Origin: an uncultured Dorea sp.
GTDB lineage: Bacteria > Bacillota > Clostridia > Lachnospirales > Lachnospiraceae
DNA length: 42,053 nt
Reading direction: 5' to 3'
Assembly (NCBI GenBank): GCA_947063855.1
Contig: CAMSTW010000026.1
Coordinates: forward strand, 1 to 42,053
In this document: piece after piece, positions 35,169 to 42,053 of the stretch
Layout of the letters: each line of letters begins with the position of its first letter
How positions within the stretch are numbered: position 1 is the first letter of the stretch
Translations under genes and position numbers: made by a program
The notes under the pieces: model-generated
Databases searched by the model: none
What the model was told of the DNA's origin: nothing
The model's input: the letters and a program-made list of their open reading frames with translations, nothing else

Positions 35169-35486
35169 ATGATAGATGTAGATAAGAACACATTCCAGAG
35201 CGAGGTTCTGGAAGCAGAGGGCTATGTATTCGTAGACTTCTATGGCGACGGATGTGTACCATGCCAGGCTCTTATGCCGAAGGTACATGAGTTCGCTGAC
35301 AAGTACGGTGATAAGATGAAGTTCACTTCTCTTAACACGACAAAGGCTCGCCGTCTTGCAATCGGTCAGAAGATTCTTGGACTTCCTGTAATGGCTATTT
35401 ACAAGGATGGACAGAAGGTTGAAGAGGTTGTCAAGGAAGAAGCAACACCTGAGAGTATCGAGGCGATGATTCAGAAGTATATCTAA
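35169..35486 (+). CDS. trxA: Thioredoxin with GCVPC active site
   Basis: This 105-aa thioredoxin has the active site DGCVPCQAL (Cys29-Val-Pro-Cys32) rather than the usual WCGPC. The same GCVPC form is known from glycine reductase-associated thioredoxins such as that of Eubacterium (Peptoclostridium) acidaminophilum. The cis-Pro loop is [12 protein letters not shown]. It reduces the GrdA selenide/thiol pair each cycle, with TrxB as partner (family knowledge). ATG 35169 is chosen over 35160 because AAAGGAGG ends at 35159. grdA follows after 83 bases. Confidence 0.94.
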   Translation: MIDVDKNTFQSEVLEAEGYVFVDFYGDGCVPCQALMPKVHEFADKYGDKMKFTSLNTTKARRLAIGQKILGLPVMAIYKDGQKVEEVVKEEATPESIEAMIQKYI

Positions 35487-35569
35487 AGGGCGGCCCGTCC
35501 GGGTATCGCAGGATATAGTTCTTGATCATAAAATGTTTTTTACCACACAAGAAAGGAGAAAGCATAATT

Positions 35570-36043
35570 ATGGCTATTTTAGAAGGGAAAAAAGCAATAA
35601 TTATCGGAGACCGTGATGGAATTCCGGGACCGGCGATCGCAGAGTGCGTACAGACAGCCGGCGCAGAAGTAGTATTTTCATCAACGGAATGTTTCGTCTG
35701 AACGAGCGCAGGCGCAATGGACTTAGAGAATCAGAAGAGGGTTAAGGATTTTGCTGACGAGTATGGTGCAGAGAACTTAGTAGTAGTTCTTGGTGCGGCA
35801 GAAGGCGAAGCTGCAGGTCTTGCAGCTGAGACCGTAACAGCAGGAGACCCGACATTCGCAGGTCCATTGACAGGGGTCCAGCTTGGACTCACGGTATATC
35901 ACGTATGTGAACCAGAGATGAAGGAAGAATTCGACGAAGCTGTTTATGATGAGCAGGTAAGTATGATGGAGATGGTACTTGATGTTGACGATATCGTCAG
36001 TGAGATGAGTTCTATCAGAGACGAATTCTGTAAGTATTTGTAA
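35570..36043 (+). CDS. grdA: Glycine reductase protein A, selenoprotein GrdA (Sec at UGA 35699)
   Basis: GrdA (157 aa including selenocysteine) is the small acidic selenoprotein that carries the carboxymethyl-selenoether from protein B to protein C. From ATG 35570 (after AAAGGAG) the frame reads [20 protein letters not shown] and reaches TGA at codon 44 (35699-35701), the known Sec44 position. It then continues in frame as [20 protein letters not shown] to the TAA at 36041-36043. [15 protein letters not shown] is the GrdA signature with the neighbouring Cys that forms the selenosulfide. If the UGA were ignored, only a 108-residue C-terminal piece would be annotated. Confidence 0.97.
35699..35715 (+). 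promoter_or_regulatory. Candidate bSECIS hairpin in grdA
   Basis: After the UGA, GCG (35706-35708) and CGC (35713-35715) close a CAGG loop, with weaker pairing outside. The stem is short; it is the only hairpin at the right place, so it is the best SECIS candidate. Confidence 0.5.
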
Positions 36044-36072
36044 TATACGGAAGATTCCTTTGGAATTCCCTA

Positions 36073-36081
36073 TGTTATAAT
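36073..36081 (+). promoter_or_regulatory. Extended -10 promoter candidate just ahead of a terminator
   Basis: TGTTATAAT is a consensus extended -10, 30 bases after the grdA stop. Transcripts starting near 36088 would run straight into the hairpin at 36097. Confidence 0.5.
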
Positions 36082-36096
36082 GTGGATTTGAGAGAG

Positions 36097-36137
36097 GGGC
36101 AGGCCCTATGGTGACCCACCGTGGGTCTGCCCTTTTT
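36097..36137 (+). terminator. Terminator/attenuator between grdA and grdC
   Basis: GGGCAGGCCC (36097-36106) pairs with GGGTCTGCCC (36123-36132) with one G-U, extended by ATGGTG/CACCGT pairing, and is followed by TTTTT. It ends the trxA-grdA transcript or attenuates entry into grdC-grdD. Confidence 0.88.
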
Positions 36138-36146
36138 CTATCTTAA

Positions 36147-36175
36147 CGGGCGAAGCCCGCCAGCCCCACCGGGGC
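36147..36175 (+). repeat. Two GC-rich hairpins upstream of grdC
   Basis: CGGGC-GAA-GCCCG (36147-36159) and GCCCC-ACC-GGGGC (36163-36175) lie side by side immediately before the grdC ribosome binding site. They may be part of a dispersed repeat element or a leader structure. Confidence 0.65.
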
Positions 36176-36223
36176 ATACGAAAACCCTTCGATGTGAAGA
36201 AATGAAAGGTGGTAAATAAAGCA

Positions 36224-37762
36224 ATGAACAGTGTAATCAGAGGTGCCAGCTACGTGCTCGCACATACGCCACAGATGGTGGTATATAATGGAACAACCCA
36301 GACAACAGAGAGAATCGTGAATCCGGAGTCTGAGTATCTGAAAGAATTAGAGAGTCATCTGCGTTCCTATGAGGAATGTGTAAATTACTGGCCAAACCAG
36401 GTATATATCGGCAATGCGACGCCGGAAGACCTTGCAGGCGTGGAATTCCCATACTACGACAAGGTGAAGGAAGGCGCAGAAAGATACGGCAAGTACGGCG
36501 AGATCATGCCGGAGGAAGAGTTCATCCTTCTGGTACAGGCGTGCGATCAGTTCGAGGTTGTTAAGATTGATAAGGATTTCGTAAGCGCACATAAGGATGC
36601 GTTGGCCAATGATCCGATCATCACAGAGGATATTGTTGCAAAGGTTGAGGCAGGCGTTGAGCTGTCCGAGATCGAAGCGGCAGTTAAGGACGAGCATGCA
36701 GAGGGCATCTATGTTGCAGGCAAGCTTGTTGCATGTGTGAAGAGAGCGCATGACATCGACGTGAACCTGTCTGCCCATGTAATGCATGAGAACCTGATGA
36801 GCAAGGCGTCAAGCGTACTGGCTCTGTTATACGGCGTGAGAAATGCAGGGATCAATAAGGACGATATCGAGTATGTCATCGACTGTGCCGAGGAAGCCTG
36901 CGGTGATATGAACCAGAGAGGCGGCGGCAACTTCGCAAAGGCGGCTGCAGAGATTGCAGGCCTTAATAACGCCACAGGTTCCGACAGCCGCGGATTCTGT
37001 GCAGGACCGTCCCACGCGCTCATCGAGGCGGCCGCACTGGTGAAGTCCGGCGCGTACAAGTGTGTGGCAGTCACAGCCGGCGGATGTACCGCGAAGCTTG
37101 GTATGAACGGAAAAGACCATGTGAAGAAGGGTCTCCCGATCTTAGAGGACTGTCTGGCAGGCTTCTGTGTAATCCTGTCCGAGAACGACGGAGTGAACCC
37201 GGAGATCAATCTTGACATCCTGGGACGCCATACCGTTGGAACAGGAAGCGCGCCGCAGAACGTTATCGGAAGCCTTGTGGCAGATCCGCTTGAGAGAGCA
37301 GGACTTAAGATCACAGATATCGACAAGTTCTCACCTGAGATGCAGAATCCGGATATCACCAAGCCGGCAGGCGCAGGCGACGTGCCGATGGCGAATTACA
37401 AGATGATCGCGGCTCTGGCTGTAAAGAGAGGCGAGCTTGACAGAAAGGAACTGGCGTCCTTCAGCACCAACCACGGCCTCACCGGATGGGCGCCGACACA
37501 GGGACATATCCCGTCAGGCGTACCGTACATCGGATTCGCAAGAGAGGATATCCTTGCAGGAAAGATGAAGACAGCTATGATCATCGGAAAGGGAAGCTTG
37601 TTCCTTGGACGTATGACCAACCTGTTCGACGGTGTTTCCTTCGTGATTCAGGCAAATACAAAGGCAGAAGCTGAGAAAGCTTCCGGCGTATCTGAGGAAG
37701 AGGTAAAGGGATTGATCGCAAAGGCGATGAAGGATTTCGCAGCTTCCCTGATCGCAGAGTAA
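36224..37762 (+). CDS. grdC: Glycine reductase protein C, beta subunit GrdC
   Basis: GrdC (512 aa) is the large subunit of protein C, which takes the carboxymethyl group from GrdA and, with GrdD, yields acetyl phosphate. It belongs to the FabH/thiolase-like superfamily; NSVIRGASYVLAHTPQMVVY at the N-terminus and SRGFCAGPSHALIEAAALVK, AVTAGGCTAKLGMNGKDHVK and FSTNHGLTGWAPTQGHIPSG later are family sequences. A GTG at 36209 is in frame but overlaps the AAAGGTGG ribosome binding site; ATG 36224 is preferred. grdD follows after 14 bases. No internal UGA is present, as expected. Confidence 0.96.
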   Translation: MNSVIRGASYVLAHTPQMVVYNGTTQTTERIVNPESEYLKELESHLRSYEECVNYWPNQVYIGNATPEDLAGVEFPYYDKVKEGAERYGKYGEIMPEEEFILLVQACDQFEVVKIDKDFVSAHKDALANDPIITEDIVAKVEAGVELSEIEAAVKDEHAEGIYVAGKLVACVKRAHDIDVNLSAHVMHENLMSKASSVLALLYGVRNAGINKDDIEYVIDCAEEACGDMNQRGGGNFAKAAAEIAGLNNATGSDSRGFCAGPSHALIEAAALVKSGAYKCVAVTAGGCTAKLGMNGKDHVKKGLPILEDCLAGFCVILSENDGVNPEINLDILGRHTVGTGSAPQNVIGSLVADPLERAGLKITDIDKFSPEMQNPDITKPAGAGDVPMANYKMIAALAVKRGELDRKELASFSTNHGLTGWAPTQGHIPSGVPYIGFAREDILAGKMKTAMIIGKGSLFLGRMTNLFDGVSFVIQANTKAEAEKASGVSEEEVKGLIAKAMKDFAASLIAE

Positions 37763-37776
37763 GGGGGACGGTAACG

Positions 37777-38931
37777 ATGGCTAATAATATAGAGAGAATG
37801 ATTGCCGATACCTTTATGGAGATGGCGCAGGGCCTTGAGACAGGAAGCTTCGGAAAGAGGCCGAAGGTAGCCCTCACAGGTATGGGCAGCGAGCATGGAG
37901 AAGAGAACTCCATGAAAGCGGCCGTAGAGGCGGCAAGAGACGGAATCGACGTATACTATATCGGAACATTAGAGGCAGAAGGCGTGACCACGATCAAGGT
38001 GGCCAACGACGAGGAAGGCCATGACCGTATGGAAGAGATGCTGAAGAACGGAGAGGTAGACGCTGCAGTCACCATGCATTTCCCGTTCCCGATCGGCGTA
38101 TCTACCGTAGGACGCTGTGTGACGCCGGCGACCGCGAAGGAGATGTTCATCGCGAATACAACCGGAACCTCCAGTACAGACCGTATTGAGGGCATGATCA
38201 AGAACGCAATCTACGGAATCATCGCGGCAAAGGCATGCGGCAACACGAACCCGACCGTAGGTATCCTGAATGTAGACGGTGCGCGCCAGACGGAGAAGGC
38301 GTTAAAGCAGTTACAGGAGAAGGGATATGACATCGCATTTGCAGAGTCCGGAAGGGCAGACGGCGGATGCGTGATGAGAGGAAACGACGTATTACAGGCG
38401 TCTCCCGACATCATGGTAACGGATTCCCTTACAGGAAATATCCTGGTTAAGATGTTATCCTCCTTCAACACAGGCGGAAGCTTCGAGGCTACAGGATACG
38501 GCTATGGCCCGGGAATCGGCGAAGGCTACGAGCAGTTAGTCATGATCGTATCCAGAGCCAGCGGCGCTCCTGTGATTGCCAATGCGATCCGTTACGCCGG
38601 ACAGCTGGTTAAAGGCAAGGTATTCGAGGTTGCGAAGGCAGAATTCGCGGCGGCGAAGAAGGCGGGCTTAAAGGAGATCTTAGATGCCCTCAAGGCTTCC
38701 CAGAAGCCGGCAGGCGCAGAAGAGGAAGTAAAAGAGCCTCCAAAGGAGATCGTAACGGCCCAGATCGCCGGCATCGAGGTCATGGACTTAGAGGATGCGG
38801 TAAAAGCGCTGTGGAAGATCAATATCTACGCAGAGAGCGGAATGGGATGTACCGGACCGATCGTGCGTGTGTCTGAAGCCAACCTTGCGAAGGCAGAGGA
38901 AGAGCTTAAGAAGGCAGGATATGTCAGCTAG
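37777..38931 (+). CDS. grdD: Glycine reductase protein C, alpha subunit GrdD
   Basis: GrdD (384 aa) is the smaller subunit of protein C, related to the phosphate acyltransferase PlsX. With GrdC it converts the carboxymethyl-selenoether to an acetyl thioester and then acetyl phosphate. KVALTGMGSEHGEENSMKAA is the N-terminal motif. GNTNPTVGILNVDGARQTEK and FNTGGSFEATGYGYGPGIGE follow. The reactive cysteine region AESGMGCTGPIVRVSEANL places Cys at about residue 358, close to the reported catalytic Cys359 of the family. AGGGGG precedes the ATG. It is the last grd gene, with a terminator about 60 bases downstream. Confidence 0.96.
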   Translation: MANNIERMIADTFMEMAQGLETGSFGKRPKVALTGMGSEHGEENSMKAAVEAARDGIDVYYIGTLEAEGVTTIKVANDEEGHDRMEEMLKNGEVDAAVTMHFPFPIGVSTVGRCVTPATAKEMFIANTTGTSSTDRIEGMIKNAIYGIIAAKACGNTNPTVGILNVDGARQTEKALKQLQEKGYDIAFAESGRADGGCVMRGNDVLQASPDIMVTDSLTGNILVKMLSSFNTGGSFEATGYGYGPGIGEGYEQLVMIVSRASGAPVIANAIRYAGQLVKGKVFEVAKAEFAAAKKAGLKEILDALKASQKPAGAEEEVKEPPKEIVTAQIAGIEVMDLEDAVKALWKINIYAESGMGCTGPIVRVSEANLAKAEEELKKAGYVS

Positions 38932-38991
38932 TACTTATTATTCAAGAATTAATGCGACGATGTACTAGTATTGTATGAATCTGGAAGAGAT

Positions 38992-39039
38992 ACTCCCGGA
39001 AGCGTTCTACATTTTGCAGGGCGTTCCGGGAGTGTTTTT
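38992..39039 (+). terminator. Terminator after grdD
   Basis: ACTCCCGGAA (38992-39001) pairs perfectly with TTCCGGGAGT (39024-39033), followed by GTTTTT. It falls inside the open frame that runs into the next gene and argues for a downstream start of that gene. Confidence 0.8.
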
Positions 39040-39127
39040 ATGCAGAATGGTAATTTGTTCCAAGATGCCCCTTTTGTTCACTTTTAGGTACTTCTATAAT
39101 GAAAATGGTTTCGCAAGAGAAAATGGA

Positions 39128-40054
39128 ATGGTCGAGGTATTAGCAGTTATGGAAGCAGTGTTGAGGTTGTACAGTCCTGTTTCGGGTGTGTTTGCCGTAC
39201 CCCTGGACAGGCTCCTGAGAGTGTACCTGATTCTCGCGTTGTCGGGGATACTGTGTCTCTGTGCGCGAAGATATGTACAGAGCGGTAATGTGACAGAAGC
39301 AGAAGGAAAAGAAGTGCCGGTAAGAATGGCAGGAACAGCCGGTGATACCGGTGTGGCGGATACTTGCTGTGGTATGAAGATCCATGCAGCCGTCTTAATG
39401 GAAGAAGGGCTTGGCGGTGAGCAGATTGGCAGCCATATCGCGCCGCAGCCAGTGCCTTCAAAGAGAATGGAGACGGCGGCGCGGGGCGCAGAATTCGTGG
39501 CGGCGGGTGAGACAGAAGGTGCGAAGCAGACGGCTGTCCAGGATATGGCAAAGCCGCTTCCGGATATGGGAAGAGATCTGCCGCAGGAAATACCTTCCAT
39601 AACAGTGACGCCCGTCATTCCGGAGCATGGTTCGGCGGAAGATACGGCAAAGCATCCGGATTCTTCGTCCACATTCGGGCCTGCGGCAGGGGAAGAGAAC
39701 CCGCCGGCCGGTGAGGATACGGGATTCAGAGAGTATGCAGGCTTCCTGATTGACGAGGAAGGATATATTACCGGCTGTATGCCGGACATGTCTTACGTTG
39801 ACGGCATCTTCGTGATTGCGGTCTGCGAAGGCTGTACCGGGATCCGCAAGGATGCGTTCCAGAATCTGGACGGTGATATCATGGAGATCTTTATACCCGC
39901 GAATATCACGGATATCGAACCGGGTGCATTTGACGCACTCCCCAATCTGCTCTACATAGAAACAGCGGCGGATAATCCGGTTTATTACAGCAAAGACGGA
40001 GTCTTATATACATACTCGCAAGACGCCGTTGTTTTCCGCCCGTTGGGAAGGTAG
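39128..40054 (+). CDS. Hypothetical membrane-anchored protein with C-terminal LRR_5-like repeat
   Basis: From ATG 39128 this is 308 aa. One membrane helix is clear (about residues 27-46, VYLILALSGILCLCARRYV). A long low-complexity linker rich in G, A, E, T and P follows (about 50-205). The last ~85 residues hold a BspA/LRR_5-type unit: GIRKDAFQNLDGDIMEIFIP, ANITDIEPGAFDALPNLLYI and NPVYYSKDGVLYTYSQDAVV. Such repeats usually mediate surface binding. The frame is open up to 38975, but that part carries the grdD terminator. No strong ribosome binding site is seen; ATG 39149 is an alternative. No function can be assigned. Confidence 0.6.
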   Translation: MVEVLAVMEAVLRLYSPVSGVFAVPLDRLLRVYLILALSGILCLCARRYVQSGNVTEAEGKEVPVRMAGTAGDTGVADTCCGMKIHAAVLMEEGLGGEQIGSHIAPQPVPSKRMETAARGAEFVAAGETEGAKQTAVQDMAKPLPDMGRDLPQEIPSITVTPVIPEHGSAEDTAKHPDSSSTFGPAAGEENPPAGEDTGFREYAGFLIDEEGYITGCMPDMSYVDGIFVIAVCEGCTGIRKDAFQNLDGDIMEIFIPANITDIEPGAFDALPNLLYIETAADNPVYYSKDGVLYTYSQDAVVFRPLGR

Positions 40055-40165
40055 AGCAGACAGAGACGCGGGTTTTCAGGCGGTTTATATCGAAGAGAGG
40101 GTTTCATTTTCCGCAGTTTGCTGCGGGGTGGTTCATTTCAGTGTAAAAGAATAATAAAAAATTAG

Positions 40166-40245
40166 AGGGATGTTTCCTTTGTATATTTCATATATTTTCT
40201 GTATTGACGGAAATATTGTATACAAGGACGCATCCCTGTATTTTT
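40166..40245 (+). terminator. Long imperfect hairpin, terminator-like
   Basis: AGGGATG (40166-40172) pairs with CATCCCT (40231-40237), and inside it CCTTTGTATA pairs with TATACAAGG with one bulge. TGTATTTTTG follows. It probably ends the LRR protein transcript. Confidence 0.6.
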
Positions 40246-40275
40246 GCAAAAGCCCTATAATTTCTTGAACATCAA

Positions 40276-40284
40276 TGTTATAAT
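40276..40284 (+). promoter_or_regulatory. Extended -10 promoter for the GNAT-ThrE gene
   Basis: TGTTATAAT, a consensus extended -10, 37 bases before the start codon. The -35 is not evident. Confidence 0.5.
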
Positions 40285-40321
40285 GAGAAAAATTTCCACC
40301 TAATATGCAAGGAGACAGAAC

Positions 40322-41554
40322 ATGAAGATTCAGCAGATCAGAAGAGACAAAGAGGAATATATAGACATGCTGCTTATGGCCGACCCGCAGAAGGACATGA
40401 TCGAGACCTATCTTGATCAGAGTGAAGTCTTCGTTCTGGTCAACGGCGGGGACGTCTGCGGGATCTGCGCGATCGAGCCAATGAAGAACCGCAAATGCGA
40501 GCTTCGGAATATCGTGATCCGGGAAGAAGACCGGGGAAAAGGCTATGCCAGGTATATGATCCGTTATCTATGTGAATATTACGGCAATCAGTGCGATACG
40601 ATGTATGCAGGGATGTGCAATTGCAGGAAGACCATAGAGTTCTTCGAGAAATGTGGATTTACGAATTCTCATATCGCCGCCAATTTCTACCTGGAGCATT
40701 ACCGTGAACCGGTCTGGCAGGACGGCGTGCGGATGACGGATAAGGTCTATATGAAGAAGCAGCTGGATTCGGAGATCAGTGTGAAGAAGGTGGTAGACCT
40801 GGCGCTGGAAGCAGGGCGGATCCTGCTGAAGAACGGGGCGGAGATCTTCCGTGTGGATGAGACCATCGTAAGGATCTGCAACCGGTTTCATGTAAAATAT
40901 GTGGATACCTTTATCCTGAGTCATGCGATCTTCGTGAGCGCGGAGAATGGAATGGAGGAGGCATATACGAAGGTGAAGCAGGTCCCGCTGTCATCCTCCC
41001 ACCTTGGCATTGTCGCCGAGGTGAATGAACTGTCCAGAGAGATCGTGGAAGGACTTGTCAGTATAGAGGAGGCGGAGGAGCGTCTTCGCAGGATTGACAG
41101 GATACCGGATAAGAAGGGGTATTTTCAGGTGTTTGCTGCCGGCCTTGGGAGCGGTTCTTTCGGCTATCTGCTGGGGGCGTCCGCGCTTGAAAGCCTGATC
41201 GCGTTCCTGATCGGATGTCTGCTGTATGTATGGGTTCTGACGGCGAAGAAGCACGGGATGTCCAAGATGATCGTGAATATCGTGGGCGGAGTGATCATCA
41301 CAGCCCTGGCCCTTCTGGCATGCCATCTTCCCATCCCCGGACATGTGAAGCTTGACGGGATGATCATCGGATCGATCATGCCGCTTGTGCCGGGACTTGC
41401 ATTTGTGAATGCGATCCGGGATATTGCGGACAGTGATTTCCTGTCGGGAACGGTGCGGATGATCGACGCATTGCTCGTATTCGTCTATATCGCCGTCGGC
41501 GTTGGAATCACACTCAGTATCTATAATAATATGGGAGGGAGGCTTATGCTGTGA
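40322..41554 (+). CDS. GNAT acetyltransferase fused to ThrE-type (DUF1212) threonine/serine exporter
   Basis: This 410-aa protein joins two families in one open frame. Residues 1 to about 140 are a GNAT N-acetyltransferase: VFVLVNGGDVCGICAIEP, the acetyl-CoA loop motif REEDRGKGYARYMIRYL (about 68-84) and FFEKCGFTNSH. Residues about 152-270 are the soluble DUF1212/YjjP-like part of the ThrE family (ALEAGRILLKNGAEIFRVDE, IFVSAENGMEEAYT). About 275-410 hold five hydrophobic helices (GYLLGASALESLIAFLIGCL, IIGSIMPLVPGLAFVNAIRD). ThrE-type pairs export threonine/serine or, in related forms, other small carboxylates. AAGGAG precedes the ATG. The next gene, its small partner, overlaps the stop. Confidence 0.9.
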   Translation: MKIQQIRRDKEEYIDMLLMADPQKDMIETYLDQSEVFVLVNGGDVCGICAIEPMKNRKCELRNIVIREEDRGKGYARYMIRYLCEYYGNQCDTMYAGMCNCRKTIEFFEKCGFTNSHIAANFYLEHYREPVWQDGVRMTDKVYMKKQLDSEISVKKVVDLALEAGRILLKNGAEIFRVDETIVRICNRFHVKYVDTFILSHAIFVSAENGMEEAYTKVKQVPLSSSHLGIVAEVNELSREIVEGLVSIEEAEERLRRIDRIPDKKGYFQVFAAGLGSGSFGYLLGASALESLIAFLIGCLLYVWVLTAKKHGMSKMIVNIVGGVIITALALLACHLPIPGHVKLDGMIIGSIMPLVPGLAFVNAIRDIADSDFLSGTVRMIDALLVFVYIAVGVGITLSIYNNMGGRLML

Positions 41555-42018
41555 TCCATGATTTTATCATGCATGTAATATGTCCCTTTGCGGGCACGGT
41601 CGGTTATGCGGTTTTGTTTAATATCCCCAGGCGTTTCTACCTGTGCTGCGGAATCACCGGTACGGCCGGATGGCTTCTGTATCACGCCGTCGTCAGTATG
41701 GATGCCTCTGCAGCGACGGCCTCTTTCTTTGGGACGATGGCAGTCGTGCTTACATCCAGGGTGATGAGCGTCAGGAAGAAATGCCCGATCACCATCTTTC
41801 TGGTAGCGGGGATTCTGCCCCTGGTGCCGGGGGCGGGGATATATTATACGGTATATTATATGGTAACGAACCAGTTAGCCGAAGCGGTACAGCGGGGGAT
41901 GGATTCCGTGAAGGTGGCGTTTGCCATCGTGCTTGGGATTGTGCTGGTACTCTCTATCCCAGGCGGGGTGTTCCAGATGGCGTCTGTTGATTCAAGAAGG
42001 AAATCCCCCAAAGAATAA
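41551..42018 (+). CDS. Small ThrE-family (ThrE_2/DUF3815) membrane subunit
   Basis: This 155-aa membrane protein has about four or five helices and matches the second part of split ThrE exporters (YjjB type). FNIPRRFYLCCGITGTAGWL and CPITIFLVAGILPLVPGAGI with the PLVPG motif are typical; PLVPG is also present in its partner. The start is GTG at 41551 within the GTGA overlap with the upstream stop, after GGGAGG eight bases before. With the upstream fusion protein it should form one exporter. The stop is at 42016-42018, close to the window end. Confidence 0.88.
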   Translation: MIHDFIMHVICPFAGTVGYAVLFNIPRRFYLCCGITGTAGWLLYHAVVSMDASAATASFFGTMAVVLTSRVMSVRKKCPITIFLVAGILPLVPGAGIYYTVYYMVTNQLAEAVQRGMDSVKVAFAIVLGIVLVLSIPGGVFQMASVDSRRKSPKE

Positions 42019-42053
42019 AAGCTTTATCAGCGACTGCAATACGGAATAAGAGT

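Noticed and set aside
35699-35701. Early stop in grdA, as if only the 108-residue downstream ORF were the gene
   Set aside because: The upstream 43 codons have a good ribosome binding site and GrdA N-terminal sequence, and the TGA is the known Sec44 codon.
38975-39127. N-terminal 51 codons of the LRR protein frame
   Set aside because: The segment contains a perfect terminator stem with U-tract and no ribosome binding site at its ATG.

Overview
The window looks like a chromosomal segment of an anaerobic, amino-acid-fermenting Firmicute, most likely a Lachnospiraceae member near Clostridium scindens or Dorea. The evidence is gene content: an HrcA/CIRCE chaperone operon, a complete selenocysteine-dependent glycine reductase cluster, Bce-type and NarL-type two-component systems next to ABC exporters, and a three-gene DUF5717/DUF5716/TPR cassette I associate with Lachnospiraceae. 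The species is inference. All gene calls come from reading the sequence; no database search was run.

Layout. (1) 1-5290: hrcA-grpE-dnaK-dnaJ heat-shock operon. It starts inside the CIRCE operator, has a 46-bp tandem repeat between grpE and dnaK, a long hairpin between dnaK and dnaJ, and a terminator after dnaJ. (2) 5333-6607: a membrane-anchored GHL10/YngK-like glycosyl-hydrolase-like protein. (3) 6749-12365: an ABC-2 exporter operon on the minus strand, divergent from a NarL-type sensor kinase and response regulator separated by a 36-40 bp tandem repeat. (4) 12490-13792: ridA and an Mrp/NBP35 ATPase, then a terminator and a decayed IS66 transposase end. (5) 14260-19536: a Bce-like module (response regulator, insert-rich kinase, ABC ATPase, FtsX-type permease) with a candidate BceR operator. 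It is interrupted by a 47-aa small ORF flanked by 27-bp inverted repeats. (6) 19630-19971: a cupin. (7) 20147-28453: three co-transcribed genes of unknown function (a 1110-aa beta-sandwich/helical-repeat protein, an actin/Hsp70-fold-like protein with degenerate nucleotide motifs, and a TPR protein), coupled by overlap to purF and followed by purB. (8) 28729-38931: a sodium:alanine/glycine symporter, then a glycine riboswitch with intrinsic terminator controlling grdX-grdE-grdB, then trxB, trxA-grdA and grdC-grdD, each set with its own promoter-like signal. (9) 39128-42018: a membrane-anchored LRR_5 protein, a GNAT-ThrE fusion and a small ThrE-like partner.

How the parts fit. The symporter imports glycine and the riboswitch senses it. 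GrdE/GrdB (protein B) activates glycine and passes a carboxymethyl group to the selenoprotein GrdA. GrdC/GrdD (protein C) releases acetyl phosphate for ATP synthesis, and TrxB/TrxA supply the electrons. GrdB and GrdA are read through in-frame UGA (Sec) codons, so naive ORF calling breaks both.

The best candidate for an undescribed system is the 20147-25564 cassette. Also notable are the GNAT-ThrE fusion, the TIR-flanked small ORF, the palindrome inside the trxA-grdA promoter, and the low-complexity inserts in the Bce-like kinase.
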